Origin: Streptomyces sp. cg36
Lineage (GTDB): Bacteria; Actinomycetota; Actinomycetes; Streptomycetales; Streptomycetaceae
Length of the DNA stretch: 64,000 nucleotides
Assembly (NCBI RefSeq): GCF_041080675.1
Contig: NZ_CP163520.1
Location: forward strand, 5,828,001 to 5,892,000
Reading direction: 5' to 3'
The notes under the pieces are model-generated. The model searched no databases, was not told the DNA's origin, and saw nothing but the letters and a program-made list of their open reading frames with translations. The position numbers and the translations under genes are program-made. This document shows, one piece after another, positions 37,856 to 46,201 of this stretch. The stretch's first letter is position 1, and each line of letters starts with the position of its first letter.

Positions 37856-38107
37856 GCGGGCCGTACGGGGCTGGCCGCGCAGTTCCCCGCGCCCCTGGGG
37901 GTGCGTTTGTCTGCGGGCCGTACGGGGCTGGTCGCGCCGTTCCCCGCGCCCCTTCAAACCCTCGTTCGTCCGCGGACCGTGCTCGCTTCTCGCGCAGTTC
38001 CCCGCGCCCCTGGGGGGGGGGTAGGCCGCAGTCGGGTGTTCCGCACAGCCACTGGTTTTTCAGGGGCGCGGGGAACTGCGCGACCAGCCCTCCACCGGCC
38101 CGCAGGT
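37856..38107. repeat. Four copies of the dispersed GC-rich repeat after lgt
   Basis: Inverted copies at 37856-37900, 37913-37954 and 37971-38012 and a direct copy at 38061-38107, the last facing the others. Each carries the CGCGCAGTTCCCCGCGCCCC core or its complement. The 350-nt gap 37831-38180 lies between the convergent lgt and the CitE-like gene and has no other content. Opposed copies could fold into long hairpins and act as terminators. Confidence 0.75.
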
Positions 38108-38180
38108 GAACGCCCAGCGCCCCGCGAGGTCAGCCCCACCGGTCCGCAGGTGAACACCCGGCCCCCCCGCCCCCGGAGGT

Positions 38181-39014
38181 TCAAGGGACCGGGTGGGGTG
38201 GGGGGTCTCTTCGGGACAGGGCCAGGGTGCGGCGGGCGGCCTCCACCACTGCCGCGTCCACGAACCGCCCGTCCGCCAGCGCCAGCGCCCCCGTGTCCGT
38301 GGGCGCCGCCGACAGCACCTCCTCCGCCGCGGCCACCTCGGCCGGCGGCGGCAGATAGGCCCGTTCGATCACCGGCAGCTGCGCCGGATGGATCGCCGCC
38401 CGCCCCAGGAACCCCAGCGAACGCCCGCGCGCGCACGACGCCGCGAGCCCGGCCAGATCGCTGATGTGCCGGTACACGGACTGTACGGGCGGGGCCAGGC
38501 CCGCCGCCCGGGCCGCCACCACGATCCGGCTGCGCGGCCAGTCCAGGCCCGACTCGTCGCGTACGCCGAGGTCCGCGCAGAGGTCCGCCTCGCCCAGCGC
38601 GATGCCCCGTACCGCCGGATGCGCGGTGGCGATCGCGTACGCGTGCTCCACGCCCAGCGCGCTCTCCAGGAGAGGATGGAGGCCGACGCCGGGGGCGAGC
38701 CCCGCGACCCGCCGGACCTGGCGGGCATCGGTGATCTTCGGCAGGCGCAGGCCCGCGAGGCCCGGCAGCCCGGCCACGGCCAGTACGTCGTCCTCGACGG
38801 CCACCCGGACGTGGACGGGGGTGGACAGCGGGTCGGCGAGCAGCTCGGCCGCCGCCGCCCGCGCGTACGCCTTGCGGTCCGGCGCGACCGCGTCCTCCAG
38901 GTCCACGATGACCACGTCCGCCCCCGCCGACAGCGCCTTCTCGATCACCTGTGGCCGGTCGCCGGGGACGTACAGCCAGGTCAGCGGGATCGCCGTCGGC
39001 GCGATCGCCGTCAC
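38181..39014 (-). CDS. CitE/HpcH-like CoA lyase
   Basis: A 277-residue TIM-barrel of the citrate lyase beta/HpcH-HpaI family: 'TWLYVPGDRPQVIEKAL', 'ADVVIVDLEDAVAPDRKAYAR', 'LRLPKITDA' and 'LHPLLESALGVEHAYAIA' are family blocks with the metal-binding Glu/Asp, and 'FLGRAAIHPAQLPVIERAY' closes the fold. Members cleave or form C-C bonds in CoA thioesters such as malyl-CoA or citramalyl-CoA. The GTG start overlaps the CoA-transferase stop (GTGA), making it the last gene of the ARH operon. Exact substrate unknown. Confidence 0.87.
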   Translation of the reverse strand: MTAIAPTAIPLTWLYVPGDRPQVIEKALSAGADVVIVDLEDAVAPDRKAYARAAAAELLADPLSTPVHVRVAVEDDVLAVAGLPGLAGLRLPKITDARQVRRVAGLAPGVGLHPLLESALGVEHAYAIATAHPAVRGIALGEADLCADLGVRDESGLDWPRSRIVVAARAAGLAPPVQSVYRHISDLAGLAASCARGRSLGFLGRAAIHPAQLPVIERAYLPPPAEVAAAEEVLSAAPTDTGALALADGRFVDAAVVEAARRTLALSRRDPPPHPVP

Positions 39015-40198
39015 AGGACGCCCGCCCGGCGCAGGGCGCCGATCTCGGGCGCGGAGAGCCCCAGTTCGCTGAGGACCGCGTCCGTGTCCGCGCCGTGCGG
39101 GCGCCCGGCCCAGCGGATCGCGCCCGGTGTCTCGGAGAGCCGGAACAGTACGTTCTGCATCCGCACCGGCCCGAGCTCCGGATCCTCGACCGTGGTGAGC
39201 GTGTCCAGCGCCCGGTACTGGGGGTCGGCCATCACGTCCCGGATGTCGTAGACCGGTGCGATCGCCGCCTCCGCCTTCTCGAAGGCGGTCAGCGCCTCCT
39301 CGCGGGTGCGCCGCCCGATCCAGTCCCCGACCGCCCGGTCCAGGAGGTCGGCGTGCTCGGCCCGGCCCGCCCCGCTGGCGAACCACGGTTCGCCGATCAG
39401 CTCCGGGCGGCCCACCAGGCGCATCACGCGCTCGGCGACCGACTGGGCCGAGGTGGAGACGGCCAGCCAACTCCCGTCCGCCGTGCGGTAGGTGTTGCGC
39501 GGGGCGTTGTTGCGGGAGCGGTTGCCCGTGCGCGGCTGGACGTAGCCGAGCTGGTCGTACCAGATGGGCTGGGGGCCGAGGACTGTCAGGATCGGCTCGA
39601 TGATCGCCATGTCGATCACCTGGCCGCGCCCGGTGGCGGCGCGCGCGGTGAGCGCGGTGAGCACGGCGTACGCGGTGGCCAGCGCGGCGATCGAGTCGGC
39701 GAGGCCGAACGGCGGCAGGGTCGGGGGCCCGTCCGGCTCGCCGGTGACGGCCGCGAAGCCGCTCATCGCCTCGGCGAGGGTGCCGAAGCCGGGCCGGTGC
39801 GCGTACGGGCCGTCCTGGCCGAAGCCGGTGACCCGGGCCAGGACCAACGCGCCGTTGGCGGCGGAGAGTTCGGGCCAGCCCAGGCCCCAGCGCTCCAGGG
39901 TGCCGGGCCGGAAGTTCTCGATGATCACATCGGTGGAGGCGGCCAGTCGCAGCAGGACGTCCCGGCCGCCGGGGGTGGACAGGTCGAGGGTGATGGTCCG
40001 TTTGTTGCGGCCGAGCAGCTTCCACCACAGGCCCACCCCGTCCTTGGCGGGGCCGTGGCCGCGCGAGGGGTCGGGGCGGTGGGGGTGCTCGACCTTGATG
40101 ACCTCGGCGCCGAAGTCGCCCAGCATGGTGGCGGCCAGCGGCCCGGCGAAGAGGGTGGCGAGGTCCAGGACGCGCAGCTCCCCGAGCGGCGGTGTCAT
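39011..40198 (-). CDS. CaiB/BaiF family (class III) CoA-transferase
   Basis: A 395-residue class III CoA-transferase. 'LRVLDLATLFAGPLAATMLGDFGAEVIKVE' type sequence at the N-terminus, the family Asp in 'GQVIDMAIIEPI', and 'LGRNKRTITLDL' and 'DVIIENFRPGTLERWGLG' are all typical. It would move CoA between carboxylic acids, feeding the CitE-like lyase encoded next. ATG 40198 overlaps the kinase stop by 4 nt and its own stop overlaps the lyase start. Carboxylate identity cannot be inferred. The combination with ARH hydrolases and a ribokinase is unusual. Confidence 0.9.
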   Translation of the reverse strand: MTPPLGELRVLDLATLFAGPLAATMLGDFGAEVIKVEHPHRPDPSRGHGPAKDGVGLWWKLLGRNKRTITLDLSTPGGRDVLLRLAASTDVIIENFRPGTLERWGLGWPELSAANGALVLARVTGFGQDGPYAHRPGFGTLAEAMSGFAAVTGEPDGPPTLPPFGLADSIAALATAYAVLTALTARAATGRGQVIDMAIIEPILTVLGPQPIWYDQLGYVQPRTGNRSRNNAPRNTYRTADGSWLAVSTSAQSVAERVMRLVGRPELIGEPWFASGAGRAEHADLLDRAVGDWIGRRTREEALTAFEKAEAAIAPVYDIRDVMADPQYRALDTLTTVEDPELGPVRMQNVLFRLSETPGAIRWAGRPHGADTDAVLSELGLSAPEIGALRRAGVL

Positions 40199-41106
40199 CG
40201 TCCGGCCCCGTCGTCCCGGGCCGACTCCGCGTCGATCTCGGCGCGGTACGGCATGGAGGTGGCGGCGCCGGGCCGCTGGACCGAGAGCGCGGCGGCGGCC
40301 GACGCCCAGGCCAGCGCGTCGGGCGTGGTCCGGCCCTCGCCGAGGGCGACGGCGAGGGCGCCCACGAAGGTGTCGCCCGCGCCCGTGGTGTCGACGGCGG
40401 TGACCTCGGGGGCGGCGACCGCGAGCGGTTCGCCGCCGCGCGCCGCGTACATGCTGCCGCGCGCGCCCAGGGTCACCACGGCCGCCGGGACCAGGTCGAG
40501 CAGGGCGCGGACGGCGGCCTTGGCGTCCGCGGCCCCGGTCAGGGTGGTCGCCTCGTACTCGTTGGCCACCAACAGGTCGGTGGCGGCCAGGAGTTCGGGC
40601 GGCAGGGGCTGGACGGGGGAGGGGGTGAGGACCGTGCGCACGCCGTGCCGCCGGGCCGCCGAGGCGCCCTCGACCACGGTGGCCATCGGCAGCTCCAGCT
40701 GGAGCAGCAGGGCCTCGGCGGCGGCGATGGCGGCCTCGTCGCCCGGGCCGAGGTGGGTGACGGAGGCGTTGGCGCCGGGGATGACGACGATGGCGTTGCC
40801 GCCCTGCGCGTCGACCACGATGTGGGCGGTGCCCGAGGGGCCCTCGGTGGTGCGCAGGAGGTCGGTGTCGACGCCGGAGCTGTCGAGGGAGGTGCGCAGC
40901 CGGGGGCCGAACTCGTCGGTGCCGACGGCCCCGATCATCGCCACGTCGCCGCCCGCGCGGGCCGCCGCGACGGCCTGGTTGGCGCCCTTGCCGCCGGGGA
41001 CCGTACGGAATGCGAGGCCGGTGACGGTCTCGCCGCGGCGCGGGGCGGCCGTCACGTAGGCGACCAGGTCCATGTTGGTGCTGCCGAGCACCGCGATACG
41101 CGTCAT
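40195..41106 (-). CDS. Ribokinase-like PfkB family sugar kinase
   Basis: A 303-residue PfkB-family kinase closest to ribokinase. The opening 'VLGSTNMDLVAYVTAAPRRGETV', sugar-binding 'GGKGANQAVAAARAG' and C-terminal 'DTTGAGDTFVGALAVALGEG' (with the catalytic Asp in GAGD) are diagnostic. Substrate is likely ribose or a related free pentose. ATG 41106 overlaps the stop of the upstream ARH gene by 4 nt and its stop overlaps the CoA-transferase start. In an operon of N-glycosidases it would phosphorylate the released ribose. Confidence 0.9.
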   Translation of the reverse strand: MTRIAVLGSTNMDLVAYVTAAPRRGETVTGLAFRTVPGGKGANQAVAAARAGGDVAMIGAVGTDEFGPRLRTSLDSSGVDTDLLRTTEGPSGTAHIVVDAQGGNAIVVIPGANASVTHLGPGDEAAIAAAEALLLQLELPMATVVEGASAARRHGVRTVLTPSPVQPLPPELLAATDLLVANEYEATTLTGAADAKAAVRALLDLVPAAVVTLGARGSMYAARGGEPLAVAAPEVTAVDTTGAGDTFVGALAVALGEGRTTPDALAWASAAAALSVQRPGAATSMPYRAEIDAESARDDGAGR

Positions 41107-42506
41107 GCGCTCCGTACCTCCTGTGGGGTGTGCGGGTGGGGCTGCTGGGGGGTGAGTCGTGCGGTGAGTTCCGCGAGGGTGTCGAAGCCGACGCCGTCGA
41201 AGCCGGTGACGGAGGTGGCGAGGCGGTTCTTGAGGGGGGCGGTCCACCGCCCGGGGAGCGCGTCGGGGTGCCCGGCGAGCAGTCCGGCCAGCGATCCGGC
41301 GGTGGCGCCGTTGGAGTCGGTGTCCCAACCACCGGACACCGCACGGCAGATGGAGCCGGAGAAGTCGCCGTCGGCGTGGGTGAGGGCGGCGGCGAGCAGG
41401 GCGGCGTTGGGGACGGCGTGCACCCAGTGGTAGGCGCCGAGCGCCGTGTGCAGCCGGTCCACCACGGTGTCGAAGCCGGGCTCCGCGCGGGCCAGCGCGA
41501 TGCCGAGGCGGACGGCGTCGGCGAGCCGGGAGCGCGGCGGGATGACGGCGAGCGCGCCGTCGAGGCAGCCGTGCACGTCGTGCGCGCCCCCGGCGGCCAG
41601 GGCGATCGCGGCTGCGTTGAACATCGCCCCGTACACGCCGTTGGCGGTGTGGGTGAGGACGGCGTCGCGGTGGGCCTGCGCGGCGGCGGCCCAGGGGTCG
41701 CCCGGGTGGGTCCAGCCGTGCACGTCGGCGCGGATGGCGGCGCCGATCCACTCGCGGAACGGGTTGCGGTGGGTGGCGGTGTGCGGCGGCTCGACGCCGT
41801 CGAGCAGATTGCGGTAGGCGACCCGCTCGGCGGTGAACGTGCGCCCGGCCGGGAGCTCGTCCAGCCACAGCCGGGCGACGTCGTCCGTGGTGAACGCCGG
41901 GCCGTGCCGCTGGAGCAGGAGCAGCCCGAGCAGCGGGTAGTTGAGGTCGTCGTCCTCGGGCATGCCGTCGATGTTCTCGGCGAGGGAGGTGGGGGCCGAG
42001 CGGCGGTTCCACGGGTGCGCGGCGGCGATGTCGGCGGGCAGCCCCCGGGCGGTGAACCAGGTGTGCAGGGGCCAGTTGCCGGTGGCGCGGGCGATCCGGC
42101 GGATGCCGTCCAGGGGCAGCTTCTCGACGGGCTTGCCCAGCAGGCAGCCCACGGCCCGGCCGAGCCAGGCGGCGTGCAGGGCGGACCTCCCCGGGCCGCG
42201 CGCCGGCGGCTCCGGGGGCCGGGCGGGCGCGCACGCCCGCGCGATGGCGGCGAGCCCGGTCGGCTCGCGGTCCGCCGACGGCGGTGCGAGCGCGGCCAGT
42301 TCGTCCAGCAGGCGGCGGGCCAGGGCGCGCAGGTGCGGCGGCGCCGGGACCGGGGACGCGCCGCCCGCGCCGGGGCGGAGGCTGCCGCCCGCCGCCGTCC
42401 AGCGCGCCGCGACCGCCGCCGCGTCCCGGCCGTCCTCGGCCGCCTGGCGCAGCTCGTGGGGCAGCAGGTCCTCCGGCTGCACCCAGGTCAGCCGTACGCC
42501 GCTCAC
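41103..42506 (-). CDS. ADP-ribosylglycohydrolase (ARH) family protein, divergent
   Basis: This 467-residue protein has an extra ~110-residue N-terminal segment, with the ARH domain after it: 'AAWLGRAVGCLLGKPVEKLP', 'MPEDDDLNYPLLGLLLL' in place of the usual TDDT, 'ANGVYGAMFNAAAIALAAG' and the distal metal site 'GWDTDSNGATAGSLAGLLAG'. The acidic residues for two Mg2+ are thus present but the first motif is changed to EDDDL, as in a subset of catabolic ARH-like enzymes. GTG 42506 overlaps the next ARH stop. Substrate unknown; an N-ribosyl bond is likely. Confidence 0.82.
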   Translation of the reverse strand: MSGVRLTWVQPEDLLPHELRQAAEDGRDAAAVAARWTAAGGSLRPGAGGASPVPAPPHLRALARRLLDELAALAPPSADREPTGLAAIARACAPARPPEPPARGPGRSALHAAWLGRAVGCLLGKPVEKLPLDGIRRIARATGNWPLHTWFTARGLPADIAAAHPWNRRSAPTSLAENIDGMPEDDDLNYPLLGLLLLQRHGPAFTTDDVARLWLDELPAGRTFTAERVAYRNLLDGVEPPHTATHRNPFREWIGAAIRADVHGWTHPGDPWAAAAQAHRDAVLTHTANGVYGAMFNAAAIALAAGGAHDVHGCLDGALAVIPPRSRLADAVRLGIALARAEPGFDTVVDRLHTALGAYHWVHAVPNAALLAAALTHADGDFSGSICRAVSGGWDTDSNGATAGSLAGLLAGHPDALPGRWTAPLKNRLATSVTGFDGVGFDTLAELTARLTPQQPHPHTPQEVRSA

Positions 42507-43666
42507 CGGGTCAGCGCCTCGAAGGCGGCGTGGTGGGCGGCCTGGCGGGCGCGGTCCTTGGTGTGCACCTCGCGGGCCACCGCCGCCAGCGCGTCGGCCG
42601 GGGCGTGCAGGTCGAGGCGGCTGGCCTCGGCCACCGTCTTGGACCAGGCGGCCGGGACCGGCCCCTCGCCCCGCAGCGCGCCCGCCAGCGCGCCCGCCAT
42701 GGTGGCGATCGAGTCGCAGTCCCGGCCGTAGTTGACGGCTCCCAGGACCGAGGTGCGGTAGTCCCCGTCGGCGACCAGGAGCATGCCGAGGGCGACGGGG
42801 AGCTCCTCGATGGCGTGCAGCCGGGAGGGGCGGCGGGCGGCGAGGGAGGGGGCGCGGTAGTCGGGGCCGACCGTGTCGAAGGGGGCGACGGCCGCTCTCA
42901 GCGGGGCCAGCGCCGACTCGAAGTCGGTGTGTCCGGCGGCGACTTCGGCCACCGCCTCGATGGCCGCGCGCGTGCCGTCCTTGGCCAGCGCCAGGCAGTC
43001 GTCCACCACCGTCCGCGCGGTGGCGCCGGGCGTGCAGGCGGCGGCCACCCCGGCGGCGAAGACGCCCGCCGCCTCCCGCCCGTAGGAGGACTGGTGCGGG
43101 GCCGCGACCTCCAGCGCCTCGGCGTAGGCAGCCGCCGGGTTGGCCGCGTTGACCAGGCCGACCGGTGCCATGTACATCGCGGCGCCGCAGTTGACGATGT
43201 TGCCGCTGCCCGCCTCGCGCGGGTCGGCGTGGCCGTAGTGCAGCCGGGACACGATCCACTTCTCGGCGAGGAAGAGCCGGTGCAGCGGCAGGGCCTCCGC
43301 CTCCAGTTCGGGGATCCAGCGCGGGTGGGAGATCAGGTCGGGCACCAGGTGGTCCGCGACCGCGTACGCGTCGAGGTGGTCGCGCACGGTCTCGTAGACC
43401 CGGACCAGGGCGTGCGTCATCAAGGTGTCGTCGGTGACGTGTCCGTCGCCCTTGTGGTACGGCGCGATGGGCCGCGCGGTGCGCCAGTCGTCGCCGTGCC
43501 AGGGGCCGACGACGCCGTGGACCCGGCCGCCGTGCCGGTCCAGGATCTGCTCGGGGGTGTAGCCCTCGACCGGGCCGCCGAGGGCGTCGCCCACGGCGGC
43601 GCCGACCAAGGCGCCGGTGATGCGGTCCTCAAGGGTGAGCGTCGTGTACGACGTCGTGAGCGTCAT
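42503..43666 (-). CDS. ADP-ribosylglycohydrolase (ARH/DraG) family protein, canonical
   Basis: A 387-residue ARH fold with all metal motifs: 'GALVGAAVGDALGGPVEGY', 'HVTDDTLMTHALV' (Thr78-Asp79-Asp80-Thr81) and 'NYGRDCDSIATMAGALAGAL' (Asp316, Asp318, Ser319). It should be an active Mg2+-dependent glycohydrolase acting on an N- or O-ribosyl linkage. ATG 43666 is chosen over GTG 43681. A hairpin (43678-43704) and a 72-nt gap separate it from the previous ARH gene, so an internal promoter or processing site is possible. Downstream genes are coupled by overlaps. Confidence 0.9.
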   Translation of the reverse strand: MTLTTSYTTLTLEDRITGALVGAAVGDALGGPVEGYTPEQILDRHGGRVHGVVGPWHGDDWRTARPIAPYHKGDGHVTDDTLMTHALVRVYETVRDHLDAYAVADHLVPDLISHPRWIPELEAEALPLHRLFLAEKWIVSRLHYGHADPREAGSGNIVNCGAAMYMAPVGLVNAANPAAAYAEALEVAAPHQSSYGREAAGVFAAGVAAACTPGATARTVVDDCLALAKDGTRAAIEAVAEVAAGHTDFESALAPLRAAVAPFDTVGPDYRAPSLAARRPSRLHAIEELPVALGMLLVADGDYRTSVLGAVNYGRDCDSIATMAGALAGALRGEGPVPAAWSKTVAEASRLDLHAPADALAAVAREVHTKDRARQAAHHAAFEALTR

Positions 43667-43677
43667 GCCGGAATTGT

Positions 43678-43704
43678 CCACCCCGGACGTTTAGTTCGGG
43701 GTGG
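43678..43704. promoter_or_regulatory. 8-bp inverted repeat upstream of the canonical ARH gene
   Basis: CCACCCCG (43678-43685) pairs with 43697-43704, leaving a loop of AT-richer sequence. It is in the only gap (72 nt) of the seven-gene operon, just before ATG 43666; an operator or an mRNA processing site is possible. Confidence 0.3.
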
Positions 43705-43738
43705 TTCGCGGCACTTTCCCCCGGTGGTGGCGCAAAGG

Positions 43739-44968
43739 TCAGCCGCGCGGGTGGTGCGGTGCGCCCCCGGCCAGCAGCCCGGCGAGCTCCACCAGATCGG
43801 TCCCGGCCAGCCGTGGCAGGGCGCAGCCGGACAGGGTGCGGCAGGCGTCCAGCCAGGGGCCGGGGATCGCGGCCCGGCCGCCCAGCGCCCCGGTGAGCGC
43901 CCCGGCGAGAGCGGGCGCCGAGTCCGCGACCCGGGACAGACAGGCCGCCGCCGGGACGGCCTCGGCGACCGTGCCGCGCGCGGCGGTGGCCAGGGCGAGG
44001 GCGACCGGGACGGTCTCGGCGGCGGCGATCCCGTAGCTGTAGACGTGGTCCACGATCTGGTGTTCGAGGAGCGGTACGAGGGCGAACGCGCCGCCCGGGC
44101 CGTCCGCGAAGTCGTGCGCCAGCTTGACGGCGAGCTGGGCGTTGCGGCCGATCTCGGTGTCGGGCGGGAGCTCGGCGAGGGCGGCCCCGACGGCGTCGTG
44201 GACCTCCGCGCCGCCGAGCGCCGCCGCGACGGCCGCGGCGATCGCGCGGGCGCCGTGCACCCCGTCGCCGTCCTGGGTGTAGCGGGCGTCGAACTCGGCG
44301 AGTTCGGCGGCGGCCCCCGGCTCGCCGGGGTGGACGACGGCGAGGACGGCGGCGCGCACACAGGCGGCGTCGTCGAAGTAGTGGGGGTTGTCGTGGCCGG
44401 TGGCGGGCGGGCGCAGTCCGGCGGCGAGGTTGCCGAGCCCGGCCCGTACCGAGATGCGGGCGCGCAGCGGGAGCACCGCCGACTCCACCTCGGGGGCCCG
44501 CTCGGCCGCCGCCGCGACCTCGGCGGCCAGCAGGTTCCAGGCCCGGTCGACCGCGGCCCGCACCCGGCGGGCGGGGGAGAGGTGGGCCAGCAGCGGCTCG
44601 GCCGAGGTGAGGACGGTCTCGGCGGCGAACGCGGCCCACTCGGCGTCGTCGGAGGGGCCGAGCCGCAGGGGCTCGGGCGGCTGGTTGAGGGCGATGGGGA
44701 CGGGCAGCGTGGTGGTGGCGTTCTGCTCGGCGAACGTGTCCAGTTCACGGGTGAGCCGCCGGGTCCACTCGGGCATCCGCGCCGCGCGGTGCCGGGCGGC
44801 GGGCCAGCCCGCGGCGTCCCCCGAGGCGAGCCCCAGCAGCAGCCCCTCGACCCGGGAGCGGTGGCCGTCCCGGCCGCCGGGGGCGCCGGTGCCCACCGAC
44901 CCCGGGCGCTCCGCGACCCGCGCCCGCTCGTCCGTGTACGACAGGTCGTCGACTCTCATGCCGCTCAC
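43739..44968 (-). CDS. ADP-ribosylglycohydrolase-like protein, motif-degenerate
   Basis: A 409-residue ARH-like protein that keeps the fold blocks 'EGLLLGLASGDAAGWPAARH' and 'SRVADSAPALAGALTGALGG' but lacks the TDDT motif; 'PSDDAEWAAFAAE' is the nearest counterpart. The distal 'GRDxDS' is reduced to 'VADSAP'. It may bind ligand without hydrolysing it, or use a different metal site. It starts at GTG 44968, overlapping the stop of the upstream canonical ARH gene (GTGA). A catalytically altered paralogue next to active ones suggests a heteromer or a different substrate. Confidence 0.78.
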   Translation of the reverse strand: MSGMRVDDLSYTDERARVAERPGSVGTGAPGGRDGHRSRVEGLLLGLASGDAAGWPAARHRAARMPEWTRRLTRELDTFAEQNATTTLPVPIALNQPPEPLRLGPSDDAEWAAFAAETVLTSAEPLLAHLSPARRVRAAVDRAWNLLAAEVAAAAERAPEVESAVLPLRARISVRAGLGNLAAGLRPPATGHDNPHYFDDAACVRAAVLAVVHPGEPGAAAELAEFDARYTQDGDGVHGARAIAAAVAAALGGAEVHDAVGAALAELPPDTEIGRNAQLAVKLAHDFADGPGGAFALVPLLEHQIVDHVYSYGIAAAETVPVALALATAARGTVAEAVPAAACLSRVADSAPALAGALTGALGGRAAIPGPWLDACRTLSGCALPRLAGTDLVELAGLLAGGAPHHPRG

Positions 44969-45960
44969 TGCTCCTCCTCCGGGTCCGGCGTCAGCAGGTC
45001 CGCGATGTCCAGGACGTGGTAGCCCCGCATCTCGGGCAGACAGGAGCCCCGGACCGGGCCGATCGCGGCGGCCCAGGCGCCGGGGACCGCACCCGCGCCG
45101 CCGTGGGCGCCGGCCAGGGCGCCCGCCACCGCCGCCGTGGTGTCCGCGTCGCGGCCCATGTTCACGGCGGTGAGGACCGATCCGGTGAAGTCGCCCCGGG
45201 CCGTGGCGAAGGCGCCGAAGGCCAGGGCCACCGCCTCGGGCGCCAGATCCGTCCAGGGGTAGCCGCCGATCACCACCGCCGAGCGCACCGCCCGCTCGCC
45301 CTGGTCGGCCACGGCCACCGCGCGGCGCAGCGAGCGCGCGGTCCAGGAGTCCATCGGGATGACGGAGAGGGCCGCCGCGATCACCGAGGTCGGGTGGGCG
45401 CCGGTCATCGCGACCGCGACCCCGGCCGCCACCGCCTGGCCGCCGTAGATGCCCTCGCCCTCGTGGCTGACGCACCCGTCGATCGCCACCAGCCGGGCCG
45501 CCTCCCGGGGGGCGCCCGCCGCGAACACCCCGAACGGGGCCGCCCGCATCGCCAGGCCGTCGCTCCAGGCGTGCCGGTGCTGGGCGGAGATCGGCGCCGC
45601 CAGGCCCCGGCGCAGGTTCTCCAGGGTGCCGCGCTCGCTGAAGCCGGCGCCCCGGAACGGCCCCTCGTCGCGGTCGGCGATCCAGTCGTGCCAGGCGTGT
45701 TCGACGTGGGTGACGGTGAGCGCCGAGCCGTGCCGGGCGAGCAGCAGCCCGGAGAAGATGGCGTACTCGGTGTCGTCGGTGCCCGCCGGGTCGTCCGAGA
45801 CGAAGCCTTCGATGCGCCCCCAGCGGGCCCGGATCTCGGACGGTTTCATGTTCTCGGCGGGGGCGCCCAGCGCGTCCCCCACCGCGAGCCCCAGGAGCGC
45901 GCCGCGGCCCCGCTCGCGGAGCGCCTCGGCCGTTCCCGGGGCGCCGGCGGTCAACTCCAT
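44965..45960 (-). CDS. ADP-ribosylglycohydrolase (ARH/DraG) family protein, canonical
   Basis: The first gene of the leftward operon: 331 residues with 'GALLGLAVGDALGAPAENM', 'AGTDDTEYAIFSGLLLARHG' (Thr61-Asp62-Asp63-Thr64) and 'VNMGRDADTTAAVAGALAGA' (Asp271, Asp273, Thr274), the complete bimetal site of active ARH enzymes. It should cleave an ADP-ribosyl or related ribosyl bond. ATG 45960 is preceded by a GGGAGGG-like region. The 242-nt divergent gap with the VIT1 gene holds a 13-nt palindrome at 46008-46020. Confidence 0.9.
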   Translation of the reverse strand: MELTAGAPGTAEALRERGRGALLGLAVGDALGAPAENMKPSEIRARWGRIEGFVSDDPAGTDDTEYAIFSGLLLARHGSALTVTHVEHAWHDWIADRDEGPFRGAGFSERGTLENLRRGLAAPISAQHRHAWSDGLAMRAAPFGVFAAGAPREAARLVAIDGCVSHEGEGIYGGQAVAAGVAVAMTGAHPTSVIAAALSVIPMDSWTARSLRRAVAVADQGERAVRSAVVIGGYPWTDLAPEAVALAFGAFATARGDFTGSVLTAVNMGRDADTTAAVAGALAGAHGGAGAVPGAWAAAIGPVRGSCLPEMRGYHVLDIADLLTPDPEEEQ

Positions 45961-46007
45961 GGGAGGGCCTTTCGCATCGGCTGGCAGTTCGCTTGATCTC
46001 TGCCACG

Positions 46008-46020
46008 CCGAACGATTCGG
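46008..46020. promoter_or_regulatory. Palindrome upstream of the ARH operon
   Basis: CCGAA-CGA-TTCGG, a 13-nt palindrome 48 nt upstream of the first ARH start and in the divergent gap. No regulator gene is adjacent, so its ligand is unknown. Confidence 0.3.
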
Positions 46021-46094
46021 AAGTCCTCACGTCACCCTCCCGCCACAGGTGTGCGGAAGTGGACACGGATGAGCACAACACCCCTCTGACCTGG

Positions 46095-46113
46095 GTAAGT
46101 ACGGCCTGCCTTG
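46095..46113. promoter_or_regulatory. Weak iron-box-like palindrome upstream of the VIT1 gene
   Basis: GTAAG-TAC-GGCC-TGC-CTTG matches 11 of 19 positions of the DmdR/IdeR iron-box consensus TTAGGTTAGGCTCACCTAA and is roughly palindromic. It lies 89 nt before the VIT1 start. The match is not strong enough to be convincing alone. Confidence 0.2.
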
Positions 46114-46201
46114 CTAGCGCGGGGCTTACATCGAGCGTACTTTCGAGGGCGACGAGGGGGAGCGGGGCGCAAGCTCCGCCGCCGAACGCAAGGGGAGAGC
46201 C

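Noticed and set aside
43667..43738. Additional small gene in the ARH operon gap
   Set aside because: Only 72 nt with a hairpin; no start with a ribosome binding site.
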